Position numbers and translations under genes: made by a program. The notes beneath the pieces are model-generated. The model made no database searches, was not told the origin of the DNA, and saw only the letters and a program-made list of their open reading frames with translations. Below are positions 1 to 4,989 of a DNA stretch of 5,109 nucleotides, piece after piece. Source of the stretch: Actinomycetes bacterium (GTDB taxonomy: Bacteria; Actinomycetota; Acidimicrobiia; Acidimicrobiales; RAAP-2); assembly GCA_021791615.1 (NCBI GenBank), contig JAJYWG010000486.1, positions 1 to 5,109 of the forward strand. Reading direction: 5' to 3'. The stretch's first letter is position 1; the number at the start of each line of letters is the position of its first letter.

Positions 1-72
1 GTCGCCCATCTGGTGCACCCGGAAGAACTCGACGATGTGCCGGAACAGGCGGTAGAGGAAGCTGAGAGCCAC
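1..72 (-). CDS. N-terminal fragment of a probable integrase-core transposase (partial)
   Basis: The frame reads leftward from a GTG at 72-70 and runs off the window edge after 24 residues. It begins VALSFLYRLFRH and continues with a hydrophobic and basic helix ending HQMGD. From memory, this pattern is typical of the first residues of actinobacterial IS transposases with a DDE integrase core, which usually continue into an LRHQLAVLRR-like helix. That continuation is outside the window. The frame is open upstream of 72 as well, so the GTG start is a guess and I see no clear ribosome binding site. The gene lies just inside the putative IS terminus at 127-135, which fits a transposase reading away from the nearby end. 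Confidence 0.5.
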   Translation of the reverse strand, partial: MALSFLYRLFRHIVEFFRVHQMGD

Positions 73-135
73 GGCCGAGCAGGATCGCCGTCCAGATCGT
101 GGCTGGTCAAGCCGAAGATCCGGTTGTTGGACCCT
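1..135 (-). mobile_element. End of an insertion sequence, truncated by the window edge
   Basis: The minus strand reading leftward from about 135 begins with AGGGTCCAA. The same nine bases reappear at the far right end of the window (5101-5109) in the opposite orientation, and at both places they sit exactly where a host reading frame breaks. Downstream of this end, a leftward frame resembling the N-terminus of an actinobacterial integrase-type transposase starts near 72. I infer that this is one terminus of an insertion sequence inserted into the alpha/beta-hydrolase gene. The opposite terminus and any target duplication lie outside the window, so the family cannot be fixed from here. Confidence 0.6.
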
Positions 136-385
136 TCAGGCCGGAGATCTGCCGGTGGAGCCGGCGGGCCACCCCCGCTGCGAGGTAGCCACCGTAGGAC
201 CACCCGAGGATGGCGAAAGGCTCGTCGCCAAGCTCCGCTCCGATGGTGGCGACGACCTCGTCGGCCACGGCGTCGGATCGCGGCACTCCCGGCGGCGAGG
301 CGCCCGTGCCGGGCAGGTCGAGGCCGAACGACGGCAGCACGACGAGGGCCTGGCCGCTGCCTACCGACTGGAAACGGTGCGTCAC
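136..385 (-). pseudogene. Alpha/beta-hydrolase fragment, internally deleted and cut by an IS
   Basis: The GTG start at 385-383 overlaps the stop of the upstream regulator gene by 4 bp (GTGA), so the two are probably translated together. The protein starts VTHRFQSVGSGQ and carries the strand and loop LDLPGTGAS (residues 22-30). The nucleophile elbow GWSYGG follows at 61-66, with Ser63 as the expected catalytic nucleophile. Two defects are visible. First, only about two residues separate the first strand (ALVVLPSFG) from LDLPGTG, where the family normally has roughly 20-30 residues, so an internal in-frame deletion is likely. Second, the frame leaves hydrolase-like sequence after QISGL (residue 83, position 137), where the IS end begins, and stops at 107. 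The cap region and the acid and histidine of the catalytic triad are missing. The substrate is unknown, and the product is almost certainly inactive. Confidence 0.75.
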
Positions 386-792
386 CGCCCGCGCTTCCCG
401 TCCTCGGCATGGGTGCGCGCCGCCGGGCCGAATCCGGCCAGTGCCCGCCCGGGCATGTCGGAGCCGTCGAGCCAGGCGAGCACAGCCCGGCGGGAGAAGC
501 GCCACTGGTCCCCGAAGCGCCGACCGGGGAGCTCGCCGGCGTCGACGCGGACCATCACGGCGTCGGCGTCGAGCTTGAGCAGCCCGGCGAGCTCGTCGAG
601 GGTGAGCACGTCGTCAGGAGCACCACCCGTTGACTGGTCGGCATGCGAGGCGACGGCGGGGGACAGCGAGGTGGCGAGGAGGTCGGCTACGAGGTCCTGC
701 TTAGTCCGCCCGAGGGCGTGGGCTCGCGAGTCGAGCTGGCGGGCCTGGGCGGCGGGGATGCGGACGAACAATGCGGAGCGAGCCTCGGGCAC
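382..792 (-). CDS. Excisionase-like helix-turn-helix DNA-binding protein
   Basis: This is a 136-residue protein starting with GTG at 792-790 and ending with TGA at 384-382. Residues 7-42 (FVRIPAAQARQL through KQDLVADLLA) look like a short ribbon-helix-helix or ParD-like segment. Residues 62-108 form a clear excisionase/MerR-type helix-turn-helix: LTLDELAGLL, then the wing around GRRFGDQWRF, then SRRAVLAWL. The C-terminus is basic. It is the first gene of a leftward unit and overlaps the hydrolase gene by 4 bp. It lies divergently from the LLM gene, with a palindrome at 815-828 in the shared gap, so an autoregulator or local repressor is the simplest reading. Despite the excisionase-like fold, it lies outside the inserted element and belongs to the host backbone. 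There is no strong Shine-Dalgarno, and a TAGGCT -10-like hexamer at 806-801 would allow a nearly leaderless message. Confidence 0.82.
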   Translation of the reverse strand: MPEARSALFVRIPAAQARQLDSRAHALGRTKQDLVADLLATSLSPAVASHADQSTGGAPDDVLTLDELAGLLKLDADAVMVRVDAGELPGRRFGDQWRFSRRAVLAWLDGSDMPGRALAGFGPAARTHAEDGKRGR

Positions 793-812
793 GAGTCGGA
801 AGCCTAGCTCGG

Positions 813-848
813 TTGCTATCTGGATAGCCAGCCGATAGCGTCGAGCAG
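813..848 (+). promoter_or_regulatory. Candidate leaderless promoter of the LLM oxidoreductase gene
   Basis: TTGCTA at 813-818 matches the -35 consensus TTGACA at four of six bases. After a 17-bp spacer, TAGCGT at 836-841 fits the TAnnnT form of a -10 box. The GTG start codon at 848 lies seven bases downstream, where transcription would be expected to begin. No ribosome binding site is evident, and an in-frame TAG at 836-838 rules out an upstream start. Together these suggest a leaderless transcript, which is common in actinobacteria. This is inferred from the sequence only. Confidence 0.5.
815..839. promoter_or_regulatory. Palindromic operator candidate in the divergent promoter region
   Basis: GCTATC (815-820) and GATAGC (823-828) form a perfect 6-2-6 inverted repeat. 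A third copy of the half-site, GATAGC, lies at 834-839. The palindrome sits between the proposed -35 and -10 of the LLM gene and immediately upstream of the divergent helix-turn-helix gene. A bound protein could therefore control both directions. The neighbouring regulator (382-792) is the obvious candidate to bind here, but that is inference. Confidence 0.5.
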
Positions 849-898
849 TGCGACCTTTCCGCTTCGGCTACCAGGTCCGGACCGACAACCCCGACCAG

Positions 899-2704
899 CT
901 ACGCCGGGAAGCACAGGCCGCCGAGGCCGCCGGCTTCGACGTGGTGTGCAGCTTCGACCACCTCGGCCGGTACCTCTCGGCGCTCGAACCGCTCGCGTTC
1001 GCAGCAGCGTTGACCGAACGGGTGCGGGTCTGCCCGCTGGTGTTGACCAATGGAACGCAAACCGTCATTGCTAGACACTGCCTCCTTGCTGTCCCGGTGG
1101 CCCCGGGGTCGGTTCTTCTTGGCGCTCGGTGGGGTGGGCAACGGCGCCCTCGGCGGGCCATGGGCAGGGTCGTCGTCGAGAGGGATGCGTAGTCGCAGCT
1201 CGACGTTCCAGCCCTGTACTCGCACGTCTTCGAGGACGAGGCGAAGAAGCCGCTGGCGTTCGGCGAAGTCGAGTGTGCTCAGCGAGGCGAGAGCCCGCTC
1301 GGCGAAGTCCTCGATGCGTTGCGCGAGCCGGTTGTGTTGGCTCAGCTCCGCGTGCTGGTCGGCGAGGGTTTGGCGTTCACGGCCAAGTCTGTTGCGGCGG
1401 GCCTCGAGCTCGCCAGCGCGACGGGTGAGCTCAGCCTGGTCGATCACGCCAGCCTGGTAGAGATCGGCCAGGCGGCGCCGCTCTGCTTCTGCCTCTTCCA
1501 ACCGGCGGTCCATACGTGCGAGCTGTGCGGCTAGCAGGTCGTCGTCTGGAATGGGCGCCCGCTCGGCGACGGCGGCTTCGCCGGCGGTGAGAAGAGAAGG
1601 ACAGGCGAGCAGGTTGGCCACCTCGTCGAACACGAAGGCATCGAGCTCGTCGGCTCGGATGCGCCGCTCGGAGCAGCGGCGGTCCTCGCCACCGGACCGC
1701 ACCGGATCGTGGTGGGGGCACTGGTAGTAGCGAGCCGTCCCCGCCTCGCGCGTGGCGCGGTGGCAGGCGAGCTTGACCCCGCATCGCCCGCAGCGGACCA
1801 TGCGCCGCAGGAGGAACGAATCGGGATCGGTGCGCCGTGGGCTGAAGGCGCTGTTCTCACGAGCCGCGCTCTGGACGGCTTCGAAGGTGTCGTCGGTGAC
1901 GATGGCAGGGATCGGGATCTCGATCCATTCCTCCCTGGGACGGCGCCGCTGACGGTTGCGGCCGGAGGCGGCATCGAAGCTGGTGTTGGTGCGGTTCCAG
2001 TACAGGCGACCAACATAGGCCTCGTTTCTCAGCATCCGCCCAACCGTTGCGAGCACCCAGTGCGGCTTGCCGTCAGGGGACGCGACCCCTTCGCCGCCGA
2101 GGTCGATGACGATGCGACGGATCGAGCGCCCGGAGAGGAACTCGGCGAAGACGCGGCGCACCACGGTTGCCTCGGGCTCGTGGACCACCACGTGCGCTGG
2201 GCCGCCCGGTCCGCGGGGGACCCGGCGATAGCCGTAGGGAACCTTGCGCGAGAGGACCTCGCCCGCCCGAGCCCGATAGAGCTTGCCCCGCCGCTCACGC
2301 TCCGCGAACTTCGCCTTCTCATACTCGGCTATCACTCCCTGCACCTGGATGAGCAGGCGGGCCTCGGGGTCGTCGTCGAGGGGGGGCGAGTCGGTGAAGC
2401 GCACAGCTACGCCGAGTCGGGCGAACTCGTCGAGGATCAGCATCTGGTAGGCGAAGGCGCGCGCCAGGCGGTCAGGCGACAGACACCAGATCGCCTCGAT
2501 CAGCCCTGCCTCGCACGCGTCCCGAAGGGCGTCCAGGCCGGGACGGTCGAGTCGGGCACCCGAGTAGCCGTCGTCGACGAACTCGGCGACCAGCTCGTCG
2601 CACTCGGAGGCCACCCGGGTCCGAAGGGCCGCAAGCTGTGAGCCGATGGTGCCACGAGCCTCTTGAGCCTCGGTCGATACGCGGGCGTAGATTCCGACCC
2701 TCAC
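899..2704 (-). CDS. Large serine recombinase (site-specific integrase of the element)
   Basis: This is 601 residues as integrated. The GTG start at 2704-2702 overlaps the upstream stop by 4 bp, with GAGGGG just upstream as the ribosome binding site. The resolvase domain spans about 1-145: VGIYARVS with catalytic Ser10 and Arg8, the LDRPGL motif (51-56), and PDRLARA around Arg79 and Arg82. A recombinase domain follows at about 155-290 (VPYGYRR onward). A recombinase zinc ribbon covers about 303-350 with Cys305, Cys308, Cys329 and Cys344, then a charged coiled coil at about 385-460. After the usual family end near residue 510 comes a proline- and lysine-rich stretch and SSNDGLRSIGQ. There is no stop before the element boundary at residue 554, so the last 47 residues are antisense LLM sequence. 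In the excised circle the frame would instead read into 4254-4126 and stop there, giving 596 residues. It should cut and rejoin att sites through a Ser10-DNA link. Confidence 0.92.
   Translation of the reverse strand: MRVGIYARVSTEAQEARGTIGSQLAALRTRVASECDELVAEFVDDGYSGARLDRPGLDALRDACEAGLIEAIWCLSPDRLARAFAYQMLILDEFARLGVAVRFTDSPPLDDDPEARLLIQVQGVIAEYEKAKFAERERRGKLYRARAGEVLSRKVPYGYRRVPRGPGGPAHVVVHEPEATVVRRVFAEFLSGRSIRRIVIDLGGEGVASPDGKPHWVLATVGRMLRNEAYVGRLYWNRTNTSFDAASGRNRQRRRPREEWIEIPIPAIVTDDTFEAVQSAARENSAFSPRRTDPDSFLLRRMVRCGRCGVKLACHRATREAGTARYYQCPHHDPVRSGGEDRRCSERRIRADELDAFVFDEVANLLACPSLLTAGEAAVAERAPIPDDDLLAAQLARMDRRLEEAEAERRRLADLYQAGVIDQAELTRRAGELEARRNRLGRERQTLADQHAELSQHNRLAQRIEDFAERALASLSTLDFAERQRLLRLVLEDVRVQGWNVELRLRIPLDDDPAHGPPRAPLPTPPSAKKNRPRGHRDSKEAVSSNDGLRSIGQHQRADPHPFGQRCCERERFERREVPAEVVEAAHHVEAGGLGGLCFPA
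1020..1066. other. attL: left junction of the serine-recombinase element
   Basis: Host LLM codons run up to the TGTTGA core (1041-1046). Element sequence follows, with an arm GGAACGCAAA at 1052-1061 that is the perfect reverse complement of TTTGCGTTCC at 4238-4247 by the other junction. The core TGTTGA is the exact sequence shared by both junctions. The centre of symmetry of the reconstructed attP falls on the TT at 1043-1044, which would be the crossover dinucleotide. The outer limits of the site given here are approximate. Confidence 0.75.
1065..1078 (+). repeat. 14-bp direct repeat, copy 1
   Basis: TCATTGCTAGACAC occurs here and again at 4120-4133, in direct orientation, near opposite ends of the element. 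This copy lies just inside the left junction, three bases beyond the attP arm. On the minus strand it encodes VSSN of the recombinase tail. In the circular form the two copies would lie about 143 bp apart, flanking attP. Confidence 0.8.
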
Positions 2705-3066
2705 CGCCGCCCCCTCAAGCCTGACTCGACGACTTCGACGAGCTCCCCCGCGGCCAGCCGCGCATCGCACGCGGGGCACAGACTGCCTAGGCCGACGCGT
2801 CGGATGAACCCGCCGCAGTCGCACCTTTGGGCGCCCAACGCCCTGCCGCCACAGCTATCGCATTCATACACCGTGACCGGGCGGCTGGCCCCGACCGGCG
2901 GCGGGACGACCACCGGGGTCGCTGGGGTCTGGTGCCGTTGGGCCCTCGCCTTTCGCCAGCAGCTGTCGGAGCAGTAGCGCCTGCGGCCCGAGGGCACGAA
3001 ATCTCGATCGCACATCGGACAGGTCATCGCAGCGCCATCGTCGCGCCACGGGGGCTTGGCTGTCAC
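2701..3066 (-). CDS. Small cysteine-rich zinc-ribbon protein
   Basis: This 121-residue protein starts at GTG 3066-3064, chosen because a strong AGGAGG lies five bases upstream. The alternative ATG at 3027 has no such site. The first metal motif is CPMC (16-19) followed by YCSDSCWRKARAQRH (31-45), giving a Cys-x2-Cys-x12-Cys-x3-Cys pattern with a basic helix after it. A proline-rich linker (50-64) leads to further cysteines: YECDSCGG (69 and 72), RCDCGG (82 and 84) and LCPAC (97 and 100), enough for a second zinc ribbon. Small CPxC and CSxxC proteins of this type are common in actinobacteria, but their roles are mostly unknown. The TGA overlaps the recombinase GTG by 4 bp, so the two are probably made together. 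A recombination accessory role, such as a directionality or DNA-binding partner, is possible but unproven. Confidence 0.82.
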   Translation of the reverse strand: MTAKPPWRDDGAAMTCPMCDRDFVPSGRRRYCSDSCWRKARAQRHQTPATPVVVPPPVGASRPVTVYECDSCGGRALGAQRCDCGGFIRRVGLGSLCPACDARLAAGELVEVVESGLRGRR

Positions 3067-3191
3067 TGGCCCCTCCTCTGGGGTCCGGGGTAGCCCGCAG
3101 GTCCGGGCGGGTGGGCGAAGAGCGGGGTGCTGGCGTCGCGTTGTCATCGCGCGACGGCTGCTGGGAGCGGAAGGGCTGTGCGAGGCCACGC

Positions 3192-3518
3192 TCAGCTGCC
3201 TGAACCGGCTAGTGGCAGGCGACCCAGCGCCGCTTCGCTGTCCCCACAGCCGAGCAGCAGCCCGTAGACGGCTGCCAGTGCCTCGACACGCGGATCGGCA
3301 TGTGGGCTCCACGCCGGCCGCTCGGCGCCTAGCGCGACGGCCGCAAAGGCAGGATCTGCTTCGGGCCAGGCGATGAGGCCAGCCAGGCCCCGACGGGCGA
3401 AGCGGGCCGCCGCCAGGTCGTCGGGGAGCTGGCCGGTCAAGACGACCGCCTCCCGCAGCCGCTCGTAGTCAGCCTGGGCCGCCTCGGCCACCGGCCAAAG
3501 CCGGTGTCTCTGACTCAT
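3192..3518 (-). CDS. Unrecognised 108-residue protein of the element
   Basis: The ATG at 3518-3516 overlaps the stop of the upstream helix-turn-helix gene by 4 bp (ATGA). GAGG lies about six bases upstream. The protein starts MSQRHRLWPVAEAAQADYERLR and appears mostly alpha-helical, with LPDDLAAARFARRGLAGLIAW in the middle and a hydrophobic helix around VEALAAVYGLLLG near the end. There are no cysteines in a metal pattern, no signal peptide and no convincing membrane span. I do not recognise a named domain. I recall similar short helical proteins between comparable helix-turn-helix genes and recombinase genes in other bacteria, but could not check this. A 125-bp stretch (3067-3191) with no convincing gene separates it from the zinc-protein gene. 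Confidence 0.75.
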   Translation of the reverse strand: MSQRHRLWPVAEAAQADYERLREAVVLTGQLPDDLAAARFARRGLAGLIAWPEADPAFAAVALGAERPAWSPHADPRVEALAAVYGLLLGCGDSEAALGRLPLAGSGS

Positions 3519-3943
3519 CGCCGCCTCAGCCGCTGGATGCTGCGCGGATGCAGCCGCACGCCCAACTCGCCCTCGAGTGCCGACGCAGCTTCGGACGCCG
3601 AGCGGGGGCCGAGCGAGTCGAGGAAGTCTCTCACCTCGGCGGTGAGCTTCATCGGCCCCTTGCGGCCTCGACGCTCGTCTAACAGGCCGCCCATGCCGGC
3701 CTCCTCGAAGGCCGCAGCCACCAAGTAGAACTCGGCCCTCGAGTAGCCGTGCTCGAACGCGGCCGCGGTCACGCTGCGGTGATCGACCACATGGGCACGA
3801 AGCATCTCGTACTTCACCTGCACCTTGTCGGAGGCGAAGAAGAACGGCCCGCCTTGGGCGAACAAGGCGGCGCTCACCGCCTCGGGCCGGGGGTGCACCA
3901 GCTTGGCGATCTCCAGTGCCTGTCGGCGCGAGTCGTGGCTCAC
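3515..3943 (-). CDS. Stand-alone helix-turn-helix protein (transposase-type DNA-binding domains)
   Basis: I prefer the GTG at 3943-3941 because GGAGGTGAGG lies just upstream. An ATG at 3967-3965 is in frame but lies before that ribosome binding site and has none of its own. The 142-residue product has FFFASDKVQVKYEMLRAHVV (35-54), then a homeodomain-like helix-turn-helix (HRSVTAAAFEHGYSRAEFY, about 55-73), then GGLLDERRGRKGP (85-97). A second helix-turn-helix follows (KLTAEVRDFL, then HPRSIQRLRRR, about 99-142). This is the layout of the DNA-binding half of several IS transposases, but no DDE catalytic domain follows: the protein ends at a TGA that overlaps the next gene. As the first gene of the element's operon, it may act as a regulator or as an accessory DNA-binding factor for recombination. 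Confidence 0.8.
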   Translation of the reverse strand: MSHDSRRQALEIAKLVHPRPEAVSAALFAQGGPFFFASDKVQVKYEMLRAHVVDHRSVTAAAFEHGYSRAEFYLVAAAFEEAGMGGLLDERRGRKGPMKLTAEVRDFLDSLGPRSASEAASALEGELGVRLHPRSIQRLRRR

Positions 3944-3993
3944 CGGCCTCACCTCCGCAACCACCATATGGTCGAACTACATCCATGTCCAGC

Positions 3994-4023
3994 ATTATAT
4001 GGCGCGAGTGGCAGTTGCGATCA
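3994..4023 (-). promoter_or_regulatory. Promoter candidate for the element's operon
   Basis: On the minus strand a perfect TATAAT lies at 3999-3994, in an unusually AT-rich patch for this window. The best -35 partner is weak (TGATCG at 4023-4018, 18-bp spacing). Transcription would begin near 3987, giving a leader of about 44 bases to the GTG at 3943. No other promoter is evident ahead of the four element genes, so this one may drive them all. Confidence 0.5.
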
Positions 4024-4028
4024 GCACG

Positions 4029-4043
4029 GAGCGCGCAGCGCTC
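4029..4043. repeat. Perfect 6-3-6 inverted repeat upstream of the element promoter
   Basis: GAGCGC (4029-4034) and GCGCTC (4038-4043) are exact reverse complements with a 3-bp loop. The repeat lies just upstream of the weak -35 region, where an activator or repressor could bind. It may be an operator for the element's own helix-turn-helix protein, but a GC-rich background also produces such repeats by chance. Confidence 0.35.
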
Positions 4044-4119
4044 GATAGATAGCCAGAAACACCACGACATGCGTAGCATCTCAGGCCAGGCGCGACACTC
4101 AACCCTGACACCGCGCCAC

Positions 4120-4133
4120 TCATTGCTAGACAC
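4120..4133 (+). repeat. 14-bp direct repeat, copy 2
   Basis: This is the second copy of TCATTGCTAGACAC, 122 bp inside the right junction. On the minus strand it supplies the TAG (4128-4126) that would end the recombinase frame in the circular form of the element. The flanking bases differ from copy 1 on both sides. Confidence 0.8.
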
Positions 4134-4234
4134 CATCGCGCCTGGGCGGACGGCCGCCATGGCCAGGAAGTGGCCCAGGGCGGCGGTAGATGCCCGCCGG
4201 GCGGGCGTCGATCACGCGAACAGCGCGAAAGACG

Positions 4235-4280
4235 AGCTTTGCGTTCCGCAGATGTTGAACAACGACTTCCACCACCCCGG
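4235..4280. other. attR: right junction of the serine-recombinase element
   Basis: The element arm TTTGCGTTCC (4238-4247) is followed by five bases and the TGTTGA core (4253-4258), then by LLM sequence beginning at the Asn codon 4258-4260. The core matches that at attL exactly. The next base differs (A at 4259, C at 1047), which limits the crossover to the six shared bases. The outer limits of the site are approximate. Confidence 0.75.
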
Positions 4281-4989
4281 GCTCCTCGCGCAACGCCTGG
4301 CCACCTTGGACCGCCTCTCGGGCGGGCGCCTCGAGGTCGGCATCGGGGCCGGCCACGCCTTCCCCGAGTACCAAACGGCGGGCATCGCCTTCGACCCCCC
4401 GGCGGACCGCAAAGCCCGTCTGGCCGAGTCGGTCGAGATCTTGCGCCGGCTCCTCGACGGCGAGCGAGTCGACCACCACGGCGGCCACTACGACCTGCGC
4501 GGCCTCGCGACCATCGAGCCCGTCCAGGAGGACGTCCCGATCCTGGTCGGGGTCAACGGCCGCGCCGCTCTCGCCCACGCGGCGCGCCACGCCGACATCA
4601 TCGGGCTCACCATGCTCGGGGCGACCCTCCCCGACGGCAACGCCCACGCGGCGCGCTGGGAGCCGGAGCGCCTCGACGCCACCGTCGCCTGGATCACCGA
4701 GCGCGCCGGCGAGCGAGCCGCGACCGTCGAGCTCAACGCGTTGGTCCAAGCGGTCGTGGTCACCGACGACCGCGGCGCCGCTGCCGAGAGGATTGCCGTC
4801 GAGACCCCGGGGCTCGAGGTCAACCATGCCCTGTCGACCCCGTTCCTTGCTATCGGGACCCACGACGAGATCGCCCAGCACCTCCTCGCCTGCCGCCAGC
4901 GTTGGGGGATTTCCTATTTCGTTGTCCGCGACGTCGAGGCCTTCGCACCGGTTATCGACCGTCTACGCCAAGACGACTCGCCGTCGTGA
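4252..4989 (+). pseudogene. F420-dependent LLM oxidoreductase, C-terminal fragment (interrupted)
   Basis: LLM sequence resumes in frame at NNDFHHPGLLAQR, then LDRLSGGRLEVGIGAGHAFPEYQTAGIAFDPP, PVQEDVPILVGVNG and HADIIGLTMLG. These are diagnostic stretches of the luciferase-like F420-dependent oxidoreductase family. The gene ends with TGA at 4987-4989. The missing first 66 codons lie at 848-1045. An ATG at 4252-4254, formed at the junction with an A from the element, opens this frame and could in principle start a 245-residue fragment, but no ribosome binding site precedes it. Without the first strands of the barrel the fragment is unlikely to be an active enzyme. The stop overlaps the next start by 4 bp. 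Confidence 0.85.

Larger units (their letters stand above)
848..1192 (+). pseudogene. F420-dependent LLM oxidoreductase, N-terminal fragment (interrupted)
   Basis: The gene starts at GTG 848 and reads MRPFRFGYQV, with EAAGFDVVCSFDHLGRYLSALEP and RVRVCPLVL. This is the first part of a luciferase-like TIM barrel as found in coenzyme F420-dependent oxidoreductases of the MSMEG_2516-like group. Host-derived sequence ends at codon 66 (Leu, 1043-1045). From there the frame continues into the inserted element, adding about 48 unrelated residues before a stop at 1190-1192. The remainder of the gene resumes at about 4256. Joined without the element, the two parts form one 309-codon frame. As it stands the fragment lacks most of the barrel and should be inactive. 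The natural substrate is unknown. Confidence 0.85.
1044..4255 (-). mobile_element. Compact serine-recombinase integrative element (about 3.2 kb)
   Basis: This segment splits the LLM oxidoreductase gene cleanly. Removing it rejoins the frame and gives the motif LVLNNDF at the junction. It encodes four minus-strand genes: a helix-turn-helix protein, a 108-residue unknown, a zinc-binding protein and a large serine recombinase. A promoter candidate lies at its right side. Joining its ends gives a symmetric attP with two 10-bp inverted arms. I see no replication, conjugation, resistance or phage structural genes, so it appears to carry only its own mobility functions, unless the unknown genes do something else. 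Its base composition resembles that of the flanks. The direct reading is a site-specific integration with no target duplication beyond the 6-bp core; present-day mobility is inferred. Confidence 0.85.

Noticed and set aside
382..792. The excisionase-like protein as the directionality factor of the inserted element
   Set aside because: It lies outside the element boundaries and is coupled to the host hydrolase gene. A role in excision cannot be excluded, but nothing in the sequence supports it.
1709..2641. A 310-codon open frame on the plus strand opposite the recombinase
   Set aside because: It mirrors a well-supported recombinase gene in GC-rich DNA. Its translation shows no recognisable domain, and it has no convincing start signal.
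1065..4133. The 14-bp direct repeat as the att core or target duplication defining the element
   Set aside because: Using it as the boundary leaves about 120 bp of non-LLM sequence in the gene and breaks the frame. The TGTTGA boundaries restore the LLM motif exactly and give a symmetric attP.
3192..4160. A single 322-residue minus-strand protein starting at 4160
   Set aside because: Its first two thirds are out of frame with the clear HTH gene at 3515-3943. The C-terminal part is better read as a separate gene starting at the ATG at 3518.
4192..4206. GC-rich hairpin GCCCGC-CGG-GCGGGC as a terminator
   Set aside because: It has no T-run on either strand and lies in a GC-rich stretch where such repeats arise by chance.
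4126..4881. A 251-codon minus-strand open frame opposite the LLM C-terminal fragment
   Set aside because: It is antisense to a clear LLM coding region and crosses attR. Only its last 42 codons matter, as the predicted recombinase tail in the circular form.
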